This document shows positions 8,205 to 16,729 of a stretch of 39,363 nt of DNA, piece by piece. Source of the stretch: Opitutia bacterium (GTDB lineage: Bacteria; Verrucomicrobiota; Verrucomicrobiia; Opitutales; Seribacteraceae). The DNA is taken from assembly GCA_002686835.1 (NCBI GenBank), contig NYYP01000016.1:24597-63959 (forward strand). Direction: 5' to 3'. Within the stretch, counting starts at the first letter, position 1. The number at the start of each line of letters is the position of its first letter. Below the pieces are notes generated by a model. It saw nothing but the letters and a program-made list of their open reading frames with translations. It did no database searches and had not been told where the DNA came from. The position numbers and the translations under genes are program-made.

Positions 8205-10229
8205 ATGCATCCAACCATGCATTTATTGGAAGAAATTACTGTTATTGCCACTGTCAGTGTAGTGGTCACCCTAATTCTTGGGCGACTTAAACTACCTGTG
8301 GTTGCTGGGCTCGTACTTTCCGGTGCCCTTGTGGGACCAAAAGCACTCTCACTTGCTCATGATCCTGAAGCCATCGAAGTAATCGCTGAAGTCGGTGTAA
8401 TTTTCCTACTTTTTACGATTGGGTTGGAATTCTCACTCGCCCGCTTGCGTAACATTTTCCGACAAGTCGCCCTGGGCGGTTTGCTCCAGGTAAGCGTGAC
8501 TGCATTTGTCACCTCCGCCGTTTGCCTGAGTCTGAATCTTTCTCTTCCCGAAGCTATAGTCTATGGCTTTGTATTTGCATTATCCAGTACTGCCTTAGTC
8601 CTACGAACACTTGGAGAACGGGCAGAACTTGATGCTCCCCATGGAAGATTTATCGTGGGCACCCTGATCTTTCAGGACCTTTGTATCGTGCCCATGGTTT
8701 TGATCGTTCCCTTGCTTGCGGATGGACTCGACAAAACGGAGACCTGGCAGGCAATTCTTGTGGCTTTGGGAAAAGCAGTCCTTGTCGTGACCCTGCTCTT
8801 TGCGACATCACGAAAGGTGGTGCCCATGCTCTTTCGTCTGGTTGATAGCAGTCGCAGCAATGAAGTCTTTATCCTCACTGTTCTTTGTCTGTGCATTGGC
8901 ACAGCTTACCTCACTTCGCTGACCGGCCTTTCTCTTGCCTTGGGAGCATTTCTTGCCGGTATGATCGTAGCAGATACGGACTTCCGCCACCGGGCAATGG
9001 GGGACATTCTACCCCTTCGGGATGTGTTCGTCAGTTTTTTCTTTGTTTCTTTAGGCATGTTTTTTGACTTTCAATTGCTCGCAGATAAGCCACTGGAGGT
9101 CGGTTTGCTTCTACTCGCTTTTATAGGCGGAAAAGGGCTGCTTGCCATTCTTGCCGCCTCCTTCATGCGCTTTCCTCCACGAGCCGCCTGGCTTGCTGGA
9201 GTGGGGCTTGCTCAGTTTGGAGAATTTGGATTTGTTATTCTCCAGTTGGCCATCCATGAGGGGGTCGTGCTCGATTCCGAAATTGGTCCGCTTCTCAATG
9301 CTGGCATCTTAAGTATGTTCCTCACTCCATTGATGGTTTACAAGGCTCCTCACTTCACCGCGGGGGAACGGGCACTCGATCCTCTTGCTAAACTTTTACG
9401 GGCTCGAAGCGCGGAGGAACTGGAAGACCGGACAGTCGGACACAATGACCATGTGGTAGTGATTGGATATGGATTGGCTGGCCGCCTGCTAACAAATAGC
9501 CTGAGCCGTTTAGATATTGAAGCAGTTGCATTAGAGATGAACTCTGACAATGTCGAGTTGGGACGCCGACTCGGAGACCCGGTTTACTATGCTGATGCCA
9601 CCAGTGAGGAGGCTCTTGGCCATGCACATGTTGAAAGCTGCAGGGCCATTGTTATCATGATCAACGACAATCAGGCAATCGAACGGGTCATATCTACCAT
9701 CGCCCGGATGAAAGTTGAGGCACCAGTTTTTGTACGCACTCAATACATGCGCGGTTCCGAACAACTTAGTAAAAATATGCCTGTAAATGTGGTTGCATCG
9801 GAAGTGGAAGGGGGACTAGAGATTCTTTCACTGGTTCTTCGCCAACTCAAAATTCCCCGTAATTTAATCGTTAGGGAAATAGATCAGGCAAGGGAGGAAA
9901 CCATGCATTCCGACCGTGAACACTCCTCCTCCCCTCTTCCATTGGAAGCTCATGCGGGACTGAAAGATTTAAAGGTAGAGAAATTATTAGTCACAGAAGG
10001 AAGCCGGGTCATTGGCGAATCACCCCGCCTTCTCGATCTTGCAGAGACCTCTGGAGTTTCTATTTTAGCTATTCGCAGAGAAGAATCATTGCTGGTGCAT
10101 CGCCTTGCCGATACTTTTTTTGCTGTGGGAGATTTGGTTTATTGCATTGGAAGTGATCAGGACCTCAGGACGATCACTCCATGGTTTGATGCCGATAAAG
10201 TCGTCCAAGAAGCAGACGCTCACGGCTAA
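8205..10229 (+). CDS. Kef-type monovalent cation:proton antiporter (CPA2) with RCK domains
   Basis: About 674 residues. The N-terminal part (to about 385) is a Na+/H+-exchanger-type membrane domain with 12-13 helices, including GVIFLLFTIGLEFSLARL, LSSTALVLRTL and LALGAFLAGMIVADTDFRH, as in KefB/KefC/YbaL proteins. After a linker comes an RCK-N (TrkA-N) Rossmann domain with GYGLAG (about 423-428) and acidic residues after the second strand, then an RCK-C domain with VGDLVYCIGSDQDL. Such proteins exchange K+ or Na+ for protons under nucleotide control. No kefF/kefG partner lies nearby. The start could be GTG 8202, ATG 8205 or ATG 8217; none has an RBS. Confidence 0.92.
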   Translation: MHPTMHLLEEITVIATVSVVVTLILGRLKLPVVAGLVLSGALVGPKALSLAHDPEAIEVIAEVGVIFLLFTIGLEFSLARLRNIFRQVALGGLLQVSVTAFVTSAVCLSLNLSLPEAIVYGFVFALSSTALVLRTLGERAELDAPHGRFIVGTLIFQDLCIVPMVLIVPLLADGLDKTETWQAILVALGKAVLVVTLLFATSRKVVPMLFRLVDSSRSNEVFILTVLCLCIGTAYLTSLTGLSLALGAFLAGMIVADTDFRHRAMGDILPLRDVFVSFFFVSLGMFFDFQLLADKPLEVGLLLLAFIGGKGLLAILAASFMRFPPRAAWLAGVGLAQFGEFGFVILQLAIHEGVVLDSEIGPLLNAGILSMFLTPLMVYKAPHFTAGERALDPLAKLLRARSAEELEDRTVGHNDHVVVIGYGLAGRLLTNSLSRLDIEAVALEMNSDNVELGRRLGDPVYYADATSEEALGHAHVESCRAIVIMINDNQAIERVISTIARMKVEAPVFVRTQYMRGSEQLSKNMPVNVVASEVEGGLEILSLVLRQLKIPRNLIVREIDQAREETMHSDREHSSSPLPLEAHAGLKDLKVEKLLVTEGSRVIGESPRLLDLAETSGVSILAIRREESLLVHRLADTFFAVGDLVYCIGSDQDLRTITPWFDADKVVQEADAHG

Positions 10230-10233
10230 TTCT

Positions 10234-10566
10234 TTAAGAACATGAAACGCAAGTGCTGGATTCAGGAGCCGCCTCCAATCGCTCAGGACTAATTGGTTTT
10301 CCGCAAAATATACAGTCCCCAAACTGGTTATTTTCAATCCTTTGCAATGCGGAAAGAACGGCCACTTTTTGCATTTTTTTTCGTCGTCGTGCTTCCAGTA
10401 TGAGCTGCTGGTCCTGCATCGCTTCCATTCTCGACAATCTCCCCAGACTTTTATCAGGTGATACCGCTTCTGCTGATTCCTCAGTCTTGTCCAGATACTC
10501 CTCAATTGCACATAAGGATTTTTGTAATTGATTTCGGTAAACCATCAGGTTTTGTGAGTCTGTCAT
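10234..10566 (-). CDS. DksA/TraR-family zinc-finger protein
   Basis: A 110-residue protein. A helical N-terminal half contains the family stretch VSPDKSLGRLSRMEAMQDQQ. The C-terminal C4 zinc finger is intact (CIFC, 17 residues, CVSC), with the family pattern GKPISPERLEAAPE. DksA/TraR proteins act at the RNA polymerase secondary channel, often with ppGpp. The short SPDKSLGRLSR subgroup is less well studied and lacks the Asp-x-x-Asp-x-Ala tip of canonical DksA. I use ATG 10566, with GGAG 8 nt upstream. A longer frame to 10722 would overlap the start of the divergent YHS-like gene. It converges on the antiporter gene with only 4 nt between stops. Confidence 0.87.
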   Translation of the reverse strand: MTDSQNLMVYRNQLQKSLCAIEEYLDKTEESAEAVSPDKSLGRLSRMEAMQDQQLILEARRRKKMQKVAVLSALQRIENNQFGDCIFCGKPISPERLEAAPESSTCVSCS

Positions 10567-10693
10567 GCACAACACTCCATGCTCGCATATATGTTTGGTC
10601 AACGAAGGAATTTTAAACACATTCCGAATTTTTTTGTGCCCTTTTTTTTGAAAAGCTTGAATTCCTTCCAAACTTTGATCAATGTATAAAGTT

Positions 10694-11146
10694 ATGAAAA
10701 CTGTACTCACCACACTCTTCATTGCTTTACTTATGCAACCCGCCCTTTACGGGGTTGATAAATGCGCTCTCATGCTGGAGGACGATATCGATCCTGAGGA
10801 ATACTCGGAAGTCTTGGGCAAAAAGATTGAATTTTGCTGTGGTTCCTGTGTTAAGGCATTCGACAAGGCAACTGCATATTACATCAAAGCTGTACCTGCT
10901 TTAGCCGAAAAATTCACCGAAGCTGAGAAAAAGGAACTTGGAGTAGATAAAGTAACTCTGCTCGACCAACGTTTCTGCCCCATTTATCCAGACAGAATAG
11001 TCAACCCTGAGTCTAAGACCATCGAGTACAATGGTAAAACGATTTATTTCTGGTCATCCAGTGCCCAGCGCCGATGGAAAAAGGATCCTGAAAAGTACTT
11101 CAAGGAAGCAATGGAAAGAGGCCATCTCCCTCAGTTCAAGTCCTAA
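10694..11146 (+). CDS. Exported YHS-like metal-binding-type protein
   Basis: About 150 residues with a signal peptide (MKTVLTTLFIALLMQPALYG). Two YHS-like units follow. The first has DKCALMLEDDID, GKKIEFCCGSC and an AFDKATAYYI helix, keeping the Cys and CC-x-x-C ligand pattern. The second has RFCPIYPDRIVN, NGKTIYFWSSSAQRRW and KDPEKYF, with only the first Cys and no C-terminal cysteines. YHS/TRASH-like domains commonly bind heavy metals such as copper. An extracytoplasmic metal-binding role is inferred. An ATG at 10682 is an alternative start. A strong terminator follows 24 nt after the stop. Confidence 0.75.
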   Translation: MKTVLTTLFIALLMQPALYGVDKCALMLEDDIDPEEYSEVLGKKIEFCCGSCVKAFDKATAYYIKAVPALAEKFTEAEKKELGVDKVTLLDQRFCPIYPDRIVNPESKTIEYNGKTIYFWSSSAQRRWKKDPEKYFKEAMERGHLPQFKS

Positions 11147-11163
11147 GAGTATAATTTCTATTT

Positions 11164-11202
11164 AAAAAAAAGCCCTGTCGGTTAATCCGGCAGGGCTTTT
11201 TT
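11164..11202. terminator. Bidirectional Rho-independent terminator
   Basis: An 11-bp hairpin (AGCCCTGTCGG / CCGGCAGGGCT, one G-U pair) with loop TTAAT is flanked by seven A on the left and a T run on the right. It works for the YHS-like gene on the plus strand and, through the A/T symmetry, for the thiamine pyrophosphokinase operon on the minus strand, whose stop codon begins at 11203. Confidence 0.93.
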
Positions 11203-11848
11203 ATGCATCCTTGGATATAAAAGCATAAAGGACACCCTGAGTACAACTTACAGTAACATCGTCGGAGACACAGCGGTTACTTTGGCTTATCCTTCTATTC
11301 CACGAAAAGTTCATATTCTCCAACTCCCATTCCAATCCATTACTGGTAACCCCCTCACAATCACCGATTGGAATAATTGACAGAGAGGCACCGGCACGCC
11401 CGAGCAACGATAAATCAGAGTCTGGAGTTATCCGACTTACAAATTCGTGCTCGTCATCAAATACAACTCGAAGTGCCGGGTCCAGTCGTCCTGCAATCAT
11501 CAGATTGGAAAGCGTATGATCCATACGCTTTCCCAGTCCACCTAAGATAATGATCTTAGAGGGCTTCTCTCTTTCCAGCAACCAATCCAATGCCTTTTCG
11601 AAATCGGTAAGGTTTTGATCGCTCAACTTATGTAAAACAGACCGAGGAAAGGTTTTTTCAATTTCAGAAAGATCACCACACGAATCGAAATCTCCGAGAA
11701 CCACATCGGGTTCCACTTGAGCATGTCGATGAGCCAACCATCCACCATCAACTGCAATTAAAAAGTCCGCCCCATCTGCACGCCATTGCAACAACTGGTT
11801 TGATGGAGCATGACCCGCAAGGGTTATCAGCACTGTTAAATCAACCAC
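11201..11848 (-). CDS. thiN: Thiamine pyrophosphokinase (ThiN type)
   Basis: A 215-residue protein that transfers pyrophosphate from ATP to thiamine to give thiamine diphosphate. The family motifs are present in order: AVDGGWLAH (about 32-40), VVLGDFDSCGD (about 49-59), SDQNLTDFEKALDWL (the DQ-x-x-T-D-x-x-K-A motif), LGGLGKRMDHTLSN and the C-terminal SN-x-L-E-W (SNGLEW). It starts at GTG 11848, 14 nt after the uracil-DNA glycosylase stop, so it is the third gene of a ribE-udg-thiN operon. A salvage or activation role for thiamine fits the flavin-synthesis neighbour. The C-terminus ends inside the shared terminator. Confidence 0.92.
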   Translation of the reverse strand: MVDLTVLITLAGHAPSNQLLQWRADGADFLIAVDGGWLAHRHAQVEPDVVLGDFDSCGDLSEIEKTFPRSVLHKLSDQNLTDFEKALDWLLEREKPSKIIILGGLGKRMDHTLSNLMIAGRLDPALRVVFDDEHEFVSRITPDSDLSLLGRAGASLSIIPIGDCEGVTSNGLEWELENMNFSWNRRISQSNRCVSDDVTVSCTQGVLYAFISKDA

Positions 11849-11862
11849 CTTTAACTCAAAAA

Positions 11863-12819
11863 CTACTGAAAAAAGTCCCTCTGCTTCTCACTGATCGGAA
11901 GTTCCAGCTTTTCCATCACAAGGAGCATATCTTCCCAAACCTTGCGCTTGCTGGACTTGCTTGGGTTGTGGAGCAGGTAAGATGGGTGGTAAGTCACCAT
12001 CATAGGCACATTTGCATATTCGTGCCAGGTTCCTCGCATCTGCCCGAGCCGGCGTTGCGGATCGACTCCGAGCAAGCCATCCGTTGCAGTCTTCCCCAAA
12101 GCAACCAGCACTTTTGGCTGTACGATTTCCACTTGGGCACGCAAATAAGGAAGGCAGAAGTTCATCTCCTCTTGCGAGGGTGGACGATTGCCGTATGAAC
12201 GTTCGTGCCGGGGGCGGAAATTCACCATGTTGGCAATGTAGACGGATTCCCGGGATAGTCCCATCGCAGCAAGAATTCGATTTAGTAATTCGCCCGCCGG
12301 CCCCACAAAGGGTTCTCCAGCAATTTCCTCTTCCGCTCCGGGTGCTTCTCCACAAAAAAATAAGTCGGCGTCTAAATCCCCAATTCCAAAAACAATTTTG
12401 CCCTGAGGATTGAGCTCAGATTTGCAAACGTCACAACCCGTCACCTTGTCTTTTAACCATTCCCACTGCTCCTGCTTGTTGCCAGCCGGCAAAGAAAATT
12501 GCGGAGGGCTTAAAAGCTTTGGATTATTGGCCTTGGAGTCGGATTGGACCACCGGTAACTTTTCTTGAACTGTAGAGGGAGGAACTTCCTCGACCTGAGG
12601 GAATGAAACGGCACGGCCTTGCGATATTTCTGGAACCGGGCGAGCAGAAATATTTTTAACATCTTGTTTTGTCTGATCTGCCCCCAATACCTTTTCCAAT
12701 CCTGCCAGAGTGGAATCTTCGATGTAGAGATGCCGAACTCCCTCGGTTCGCTGCCTTTTTAATTCCTCCAATACCGCAAGGGCACCATCGACAGGCTCAA
12801 TTGCAGGGTTCGTGTTCAT
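11863..12819 (-). CDS. Family 4 uracil-DNA glycosylase with a substituted Fe-S cysteine
   Basis: A 318-residue protein. An N-terminal 120-residue variable region precedes the catalytic domain. It shows CDVC (about 146-149), then LFFCGEAPGAEEE and GEPFVGPAGELLNRI (motif 1 of family 4), NFRPRHERS, VLVALGKTATDGLLG and the C-terminal YHPSYLL. The enzyme removes uracil from DNA. In classical family 4 enzymes four cysteines bind a 4Fe-4S cluster, the third in a K-C-R-P-P motif. Here that position reads N-F-R-P, while the fourth (EMNFCLPYL) is kept. The ATG overlaps the ribE stop (ATGA), so the two are translationally coupled. Confidence 0.9.
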   Translation of the reverse strand: MNTNPAIEPVDGALAVLEELKRQRTEGVRHLYIEDSTLAGLEKVLGADQTKQDVKNISARPVPEISQGRAVSFPQVEEVPPSTVQEKLPVVQSDSKANNPKLLSPPQFSLPAGNKQEQWEWLKDKVTGCDVCKSELNPQGKIVFGIGDLDADLFFCGEAPGAEEEIAGEPFVGPAGELLNRILAAMGLSRESVYIANMVNFRPRHERSYGNRPPSQEEMNFCLPYLRAQVEIVQPKVLVALGKTATDGLLGVDPQRRLGQMRGTWHEYANVPMMVTYHPSYLLHNPSKSSKRKVWEDMLLVMEKLELPISEKQRDFFQ

Positions 12820-13409
12820 GACTTAAGCTGAATCCGCTCGACATATTTTGCCAATAAATCGAATTCAAGATTCAATCGGTCGCCCACTTTACGGCTTTTG
12901 AGGTTTGTTTTGTCAAGAGTATGGGGAATCAACCACACCGCAAAAGAGCAATCTGTAACCTCACACACGGTGAGCGAACATCCGTCCACAGCAACACACC
13001 CTTTATCGACCAAATACTTTGCACCTTCTGACTCTACACGCACTTGCAAAAAGAGGTTTTTTCCTCTCTCCTCAAATATTTCAATCATCCCGGCACTGTC
13101 CACATGTCCGGTGACAAAATGTCCGCCCAACCGCCCACCTACGGCTAATGACCGTTCCAAATTCACCCGGTCTCCTGGTCTAAGATCACCAAGATTTGTA
13201 CGATTTAAAGTTTCCTCTAATAAATCAAATGTCCCATCCGATGATCCGTCCGCCCGCATGGTCAGGCAACATCCATTGACCGCAAGACTCTCACCGGCTT
13301 TTAATGTTTCCTCTACACCAAAGGGCAAGTCCAAGCCGAGCAACCAAGACTCCTTGCGTTCTTGCAAACTTTTTACAATGCCAACCCCCTCTACGATTCC
13401 AGTAAACAT
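12816..13409 (-). CDS. ribE: Riboflavin synthase, alpha chain
   Basis: A 197-residue protein with two lumazine-binding repeats. The first starts MFTGIVEGVGIVKSL and has SLAVNGCCLTM. The second starts FVTGHVDSAGMI and has GCVAVDGCSLTV, with the closing IPHTLDKTNL. It catalyses the dismutation of 6,7-dimethyl-8-ribityllumazine to riboflavin, acting as a trimer. Length is normal. It is the first gene of the operon ribE-udg-thiN. No FMN riboswitch is visible in the short 93-nt region upstream, which it shares with the divergent ankyrin gene. Other rib genes are not in the window. Confidence 0.96.
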   Translation of the reverse strand: MFTGIVEGVGIVKSLQERKESWLLGLDLPFGVEETLKAGESLAVNGCCLTMRADGSSDGTFDLLEETLNRTNLGDLRPGDRVNLERSLAVGGRLGGHFVTGHVDSAGMIEIFEERGKNLFLQVRVESEGAKYLVDKGCVAVDGCSLTVCEVTDCSFAVWLIPHTLDKTNLKSRKVGDRLNLEFDLLAKYVERIQLKS

Positions 13410-13502
13410 GTCCTTTTTAATACTTAAGCATTAGAAAGTAGTTGGGCGAATGGAAAGATAATTTGACGATTATCCGACGCTGCATAGCTTGAAACTTTGT
13501 TT

Positions 13503-15959
13503 ATGCACATTTTGCACACCCACATAAAACTAACTGGTCTGTTCTTGCTATCCTGCCTGCTTACACCTGCGACCACCCAATCGGCTCCGTTCTCGCAAAC
13601 ACTCAACTTGGTACCAAAAGACTCCATTCTTATTCTGAGTATTGATGGAAAGAAAATCATATCCAAGTCGGGAATTTTAAAAAACCCAAGGTGGCTGCCA
13701 CTTCTCAACAGGCTGGAAAACAATGGATCCCCAATCCGTAAATGGCTTTCCGATTCCAATAACAGTGCAATTGAATTGGACGAGCCCCTGCAGTTTTTTT
13801 TGCGCTTAATTGAGGGGGAACAGCCACAACCACAATTTGGTGCGATCGCCAAAATCAAATCCAGTAAACAGGCTGACCGCACCCTTGCAGATTTGGGCAA
13901 CTTGCTTGGATTGCGTCCATCTATAAACAATCCCAATGTTTACCAAAGAGCAACCCAGCCCTTCGCCATTGGTCGACAGGGTGATTACTTCTTTCTATTA
14001 GGCACTCTGTTTTTCCAGCAGCCTACCGAACTATCTTCCATAGGAGATGAGATTGCTCCATTTGTGGCTTCGCTATCTGCAAATGAGAAACCGAGAATTA
14101 TGCCATCTTCCCTTGCTAAACATGCTCAACACTCAGCCGACCTTTCCCTTTATCTCGAGGGAAGTGGAACTGGAAGGTTGTTTGAAACCTTGAAAGGGAA
14201 CACCCTGTTTGAGGGCATGCTTCCCCTTTTTGACCCTCTTCTTCAAGACTCTTTTGGTATTTTATTAAACTCCTTACCAGGAAGTTTACAGATTCAGGCA
14301 CACAACTATGTAGCCATGGAAAGGAAAACTCGAACCAGTGTTGAGCCCCTCAAGATGGTCGACCAGTTACCGGGCGATTCACCCTTGGTTGCTCGTTTTA
14401 GTTTTCCTGAAGAAGATTTTCAGGGATTTTTGAGCGATGGAGTGGACAGCGTTTTGCGTTTTCTTTCCGCTAACAAACTCGGTGCAGACACAGAGTTGCC
14501 CGGTTTTGATCTCAGTGCCCGGGAATTGTTAAAATTTCCAAGTGGTGACTTTGTCCTGGCCGGAGGAAACTACCGAAATGAACTGGTATCCCTGCCCACA
14601 GGTCAATCCATTGCCACACTTACTCCAATCTGGGCCACTGGCATTAAAATTTCACATCCCCTTGCCTTGCGGGAATTGATCGCCGGCATGAGTGCAGGGA
14701 TGGGACTATCCTCCTTTCTTAATTCCCAACAGCTGAGAATGAATCATTTTGAAGAGTCTGCATGGATAACAAGTCCAGAATACTCAAGAGAAATCAAACT
14801 TGGGAATCCAATCAAACCACTCTCTTTTGACCGCAGAAAGTTATTGAACAATCATAATTTTGCCCTGGACTTCAATCCAGCAGCCGCTGCCCGTTCCCTC
14901 AGGCAGTCAGGTGGTCTGTCTTTTGATCAATTAAAGAGAATCAGATGGTTGGATGAATGTAAAAACTTGTCCATCCGCATGGATAAGCACGGTGTGCTCT
15001 TCGGAAAACTTATACTCTCGCAGTCCGACCAACAAGGCTGGCATGTTTTGGCAGACCGCCTTGGGCAGGAATGGATCGACCTAATCAATGCCCGACTGTT
15101 TCTGGGCATCGCACGGGACGACCTCAATGAAGTGATGGAATCGGTGGCAATGGGCGCCTTGATCAATGCAAACGATCGCTTTGGCCACTCCCCTCTTCAC
15201 TATGCTGCCTACCGGGGAAATGCTTACATTGTGGATTATTTACTCAGACACGGGGGAAACCCCAACACCCGAGGCAATCATTTATCCACCCCTTTACACA
15301 GTGCGGCCTGGGGAAAAAACCAGAAGGTCGTGGAATTATTGCTTGAAGATGGAGCAGAAGTCGATGCCCAGACCGATGAGCACGAGACGCCAATCATGAC
15401 TGCAACCTTGCGTGGACAAGTAGAAACTGTGGAAACCCTCCTCGCACTATCGGCAGATCCTCACGCGGTCGATAAGTACGGGTCCAACCTGATGGATCTA
15501 GCCGGTGCAAGTGGAAATAAAAAGCTCGTTCAATTATTTAAAAAACTTGGAGTCAAAGTATCTTATCCGCTCCACCTTGCTGCCGGCACTGGAGATTTTG
15601 CATCCATCAAATCTCTGCTCGAAGACGGCCGCTCAATAAACGAACAGGACTCCTTCGGAGCCACACCCCTCTTGGTTGCTACCGTGGCGGGTCGGGAAGA
15701 CATGGTTATTTATCTCCTCGAACACTCGGCCGATCCCCAAATTGAAGCAAAGGATGGGTATTCCCTGCTCCACGGGGCCGCATTTTCCGGGAAAAAGTCC
15801 CTCGTTCGTATGATGCTCGCCCATGGTCTCAAAATCAACCAGCGCTACGGGCCAGACCAAATCACCCCTGCTGATGTGGGAGAGGAAGGTAGCGAGGGGT
15901 TACTCTACCTTCGCTCAATGGGCGGGCGCTCAGCATGGGAACTGGGACCAGCAGAATAA
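13503..15959 (+). CDS. Exported ankyrin-repeat protein with an N-terminal domain of unknown function
   Basis: About 818 residues. A signal peptide (KLTGLFLLSCLLTPATTQSA) is followed by a domain of about 500 residues starting LNLVPKDSILILSIDGKK, which resembles the substrate-free DUF3352-like proteins of this phylum. From about residue 550 there are some seven ankyrin repeats (for example GHSPLHYAAYRGNAYIVDYL, STPLHSAAWGKNQKVVELLL and YSLLHGAAFSGKKSLVRMML). One repeat (SYPLHLAAGTGDFASIKSLL) is preceded by a degenerate unit. A periplasmic or surface protein-binding role is inferred. The start is ATG 13503 or TTG 13497; neither has an RBS. It stands alone on the plus strand, diverging from ribE. 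Confidence 0.82.
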   Translation: MHILHTHIKLTGLFLLSCLLTPATTQSAPFSQTLNLVPKDSILILSIDGKKIISKSGILKNPRWLPLLNRLENNGSPIRKWLSDSNNSAIELDEPLQFFLRLIEGEQPQPQFGAIAKIKSSKQADRTLADLGNLLGLRPSINNPNVYQRATQPFAIGRQGDYFFLLGTLFFQQPTELSSIGDEIAPFVASLSANEKPRIMPSSLAKHAQHSADLSLYLEGSGTGRLFETLKGNTLFEGMLPLFDPLLQDSFGILLNSLPGSLQIQAHNYVAMERKTRTSVEPLKMVDQLPGDSPLVARFSFPEEDFQGFLSDGVDSVLRFLSANKLGADTELPGFDLSARELLKFPSGDFVLAGGNYRNELVSLPTGQSIATLTPIWATGIKISHPLALRELIAGMSAGMGLSSFLNSQQLRMNHFEESAWITSPEYSREIKLGNPIKPLSFDRRKLLNNHNFALDFNPAAAARSLRQSGGLSFDQLKRIRWLDECKNLSIRMDKHGVLFGKLILSQSDQQGWHVLADRLGQEWIDLINARLFLGIARDDLNEVMESVAMGALINANDRFGHSPLHYAAYRGNAYIVDYLLRHGGNPNTRGNHLSTPLHSAAWGKNQKVVELLLEDGAEVDAQTDEHETPIMTATLRGQVETVETLLALSADPHAVDKYGSNLMDLAGASGNKKLVQLFKKLGVKVSYPLHLAAGTGDFASIKSLLEDGRSINEQDSFGATPLLVATVAGREDMVIYLLEHSADPQIEAKDGYSLLHGAAFSGKKSLVRMMLAHGLKINQRYGPDQITPADVGEEGSEGLLYLRSMGGRSAWELGPAE

Positions 15960-15970
15960 TTGCCCCGATC

Positions 15971-16729
15971 TTATTCTGTCCGCCCCAAAGCAAACACGGG
16001 CTTACCAGCTTGGGTAAGCTCTCGGTCCACCAACCGAGCGTTCGCAACAAATTGTTCTAACTTTCCCCAGAATTTTGATGAATGATTCATTTCGGCAAGA
16101 TGAGCAAGTTCATGAAAGACTACATAATTGCCCAGTTCTTTGCTCAGAAGAATAATTCGCCAGTTCAGGGATATAGTACCTTTGGGCGAACAGGACCCCC
16201 AGCGGGTTCTCTGGTCGCCCACACGTACCCTCTGAGGGAATAACCCACATTGCATTTGTGCCCATTCTATCCATCCGGGAAGAAATTGACGGGCTAACTT
16301 CCAGCATGTCTCCTTGATGATTAGCTCCTCGTTTTGACCAACTGGCAGATTGATTTCAATTTCCTGATTTCCAAGATGTATCGATGGTCGATCGATCGTT
16401 TTGTTATGCTCAATTCGAACGGTTCTCTCTCCGATCTCGGGGCTAAGACAAATTTTACCACCTTTGGCAAAGTGCTGTGCTAAAGAAATCCGTGAAGGAA
16501 ACTCCAGACTTTTTCGTTGAAGCCAATTGCCTTGAGCCAACAAAAATTCTTCCGCCGTGCGCCAACTCATGCGGCTGGGGAATGTCAGCAAGGCATAGTG
16601 GGGATTTTTTAGACGAAGATTGATCCTGCGTATCCGGGGGCTTTTTCTCAATTCGCAGGAAATGGTATAAATTTTGGAATTCTCACAAAATTCCAAAGTT
16701 CTAAACCTCGTATTTTGGAAAACCTTCAA
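15971..16729 (-). CDS. YgjP/WLM-like zinc metallopeptidase domain protein (DUF45)
   Basis: About 252 residues. It has the DUF45 layout: basic RKSPRIRRINLRLK near the N-terminus, then DQRTRWGSCSPKGTISLNWR, and the zinc motif VVFHELAHLAEMNHSSKFW (H-E-x-x-H plus a later His). Substrates of this family are unknown; some members are linked to UTP or DNA-repair proteases. The start is uncertain. TTG 16729 overlaps the mazG stop (TTGA), and TTG 16696 has GAGG 9 nt upstream. An ATG at 16834 would give 35 extra residues that overlap mazG by 109 nt, which I consider unlikely. Confidence 0.85.
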   Translation of the reverse strand: MKVFQNTRFRTLEFCENSKIYTISCELRKSPRIRRINLRLKNPHYALLTFPSRMSWRTAEEFLLAQGNWLQRKSLEFPSRISLAQHFAKGGKICLSPEIGERTVRIEHNKTIDRPSIHLGNQEIEINLPVGQNEELIIKETCWKLARQFLPGWIEWAQMQCGLFPQRVRVGDQRTRWGSCSPKGTISLNWRIILLSKELGNYVVFHELAHLAEMNHSSKFWGKLEQFVANARLVDRELTQAGKPVFALGRTE

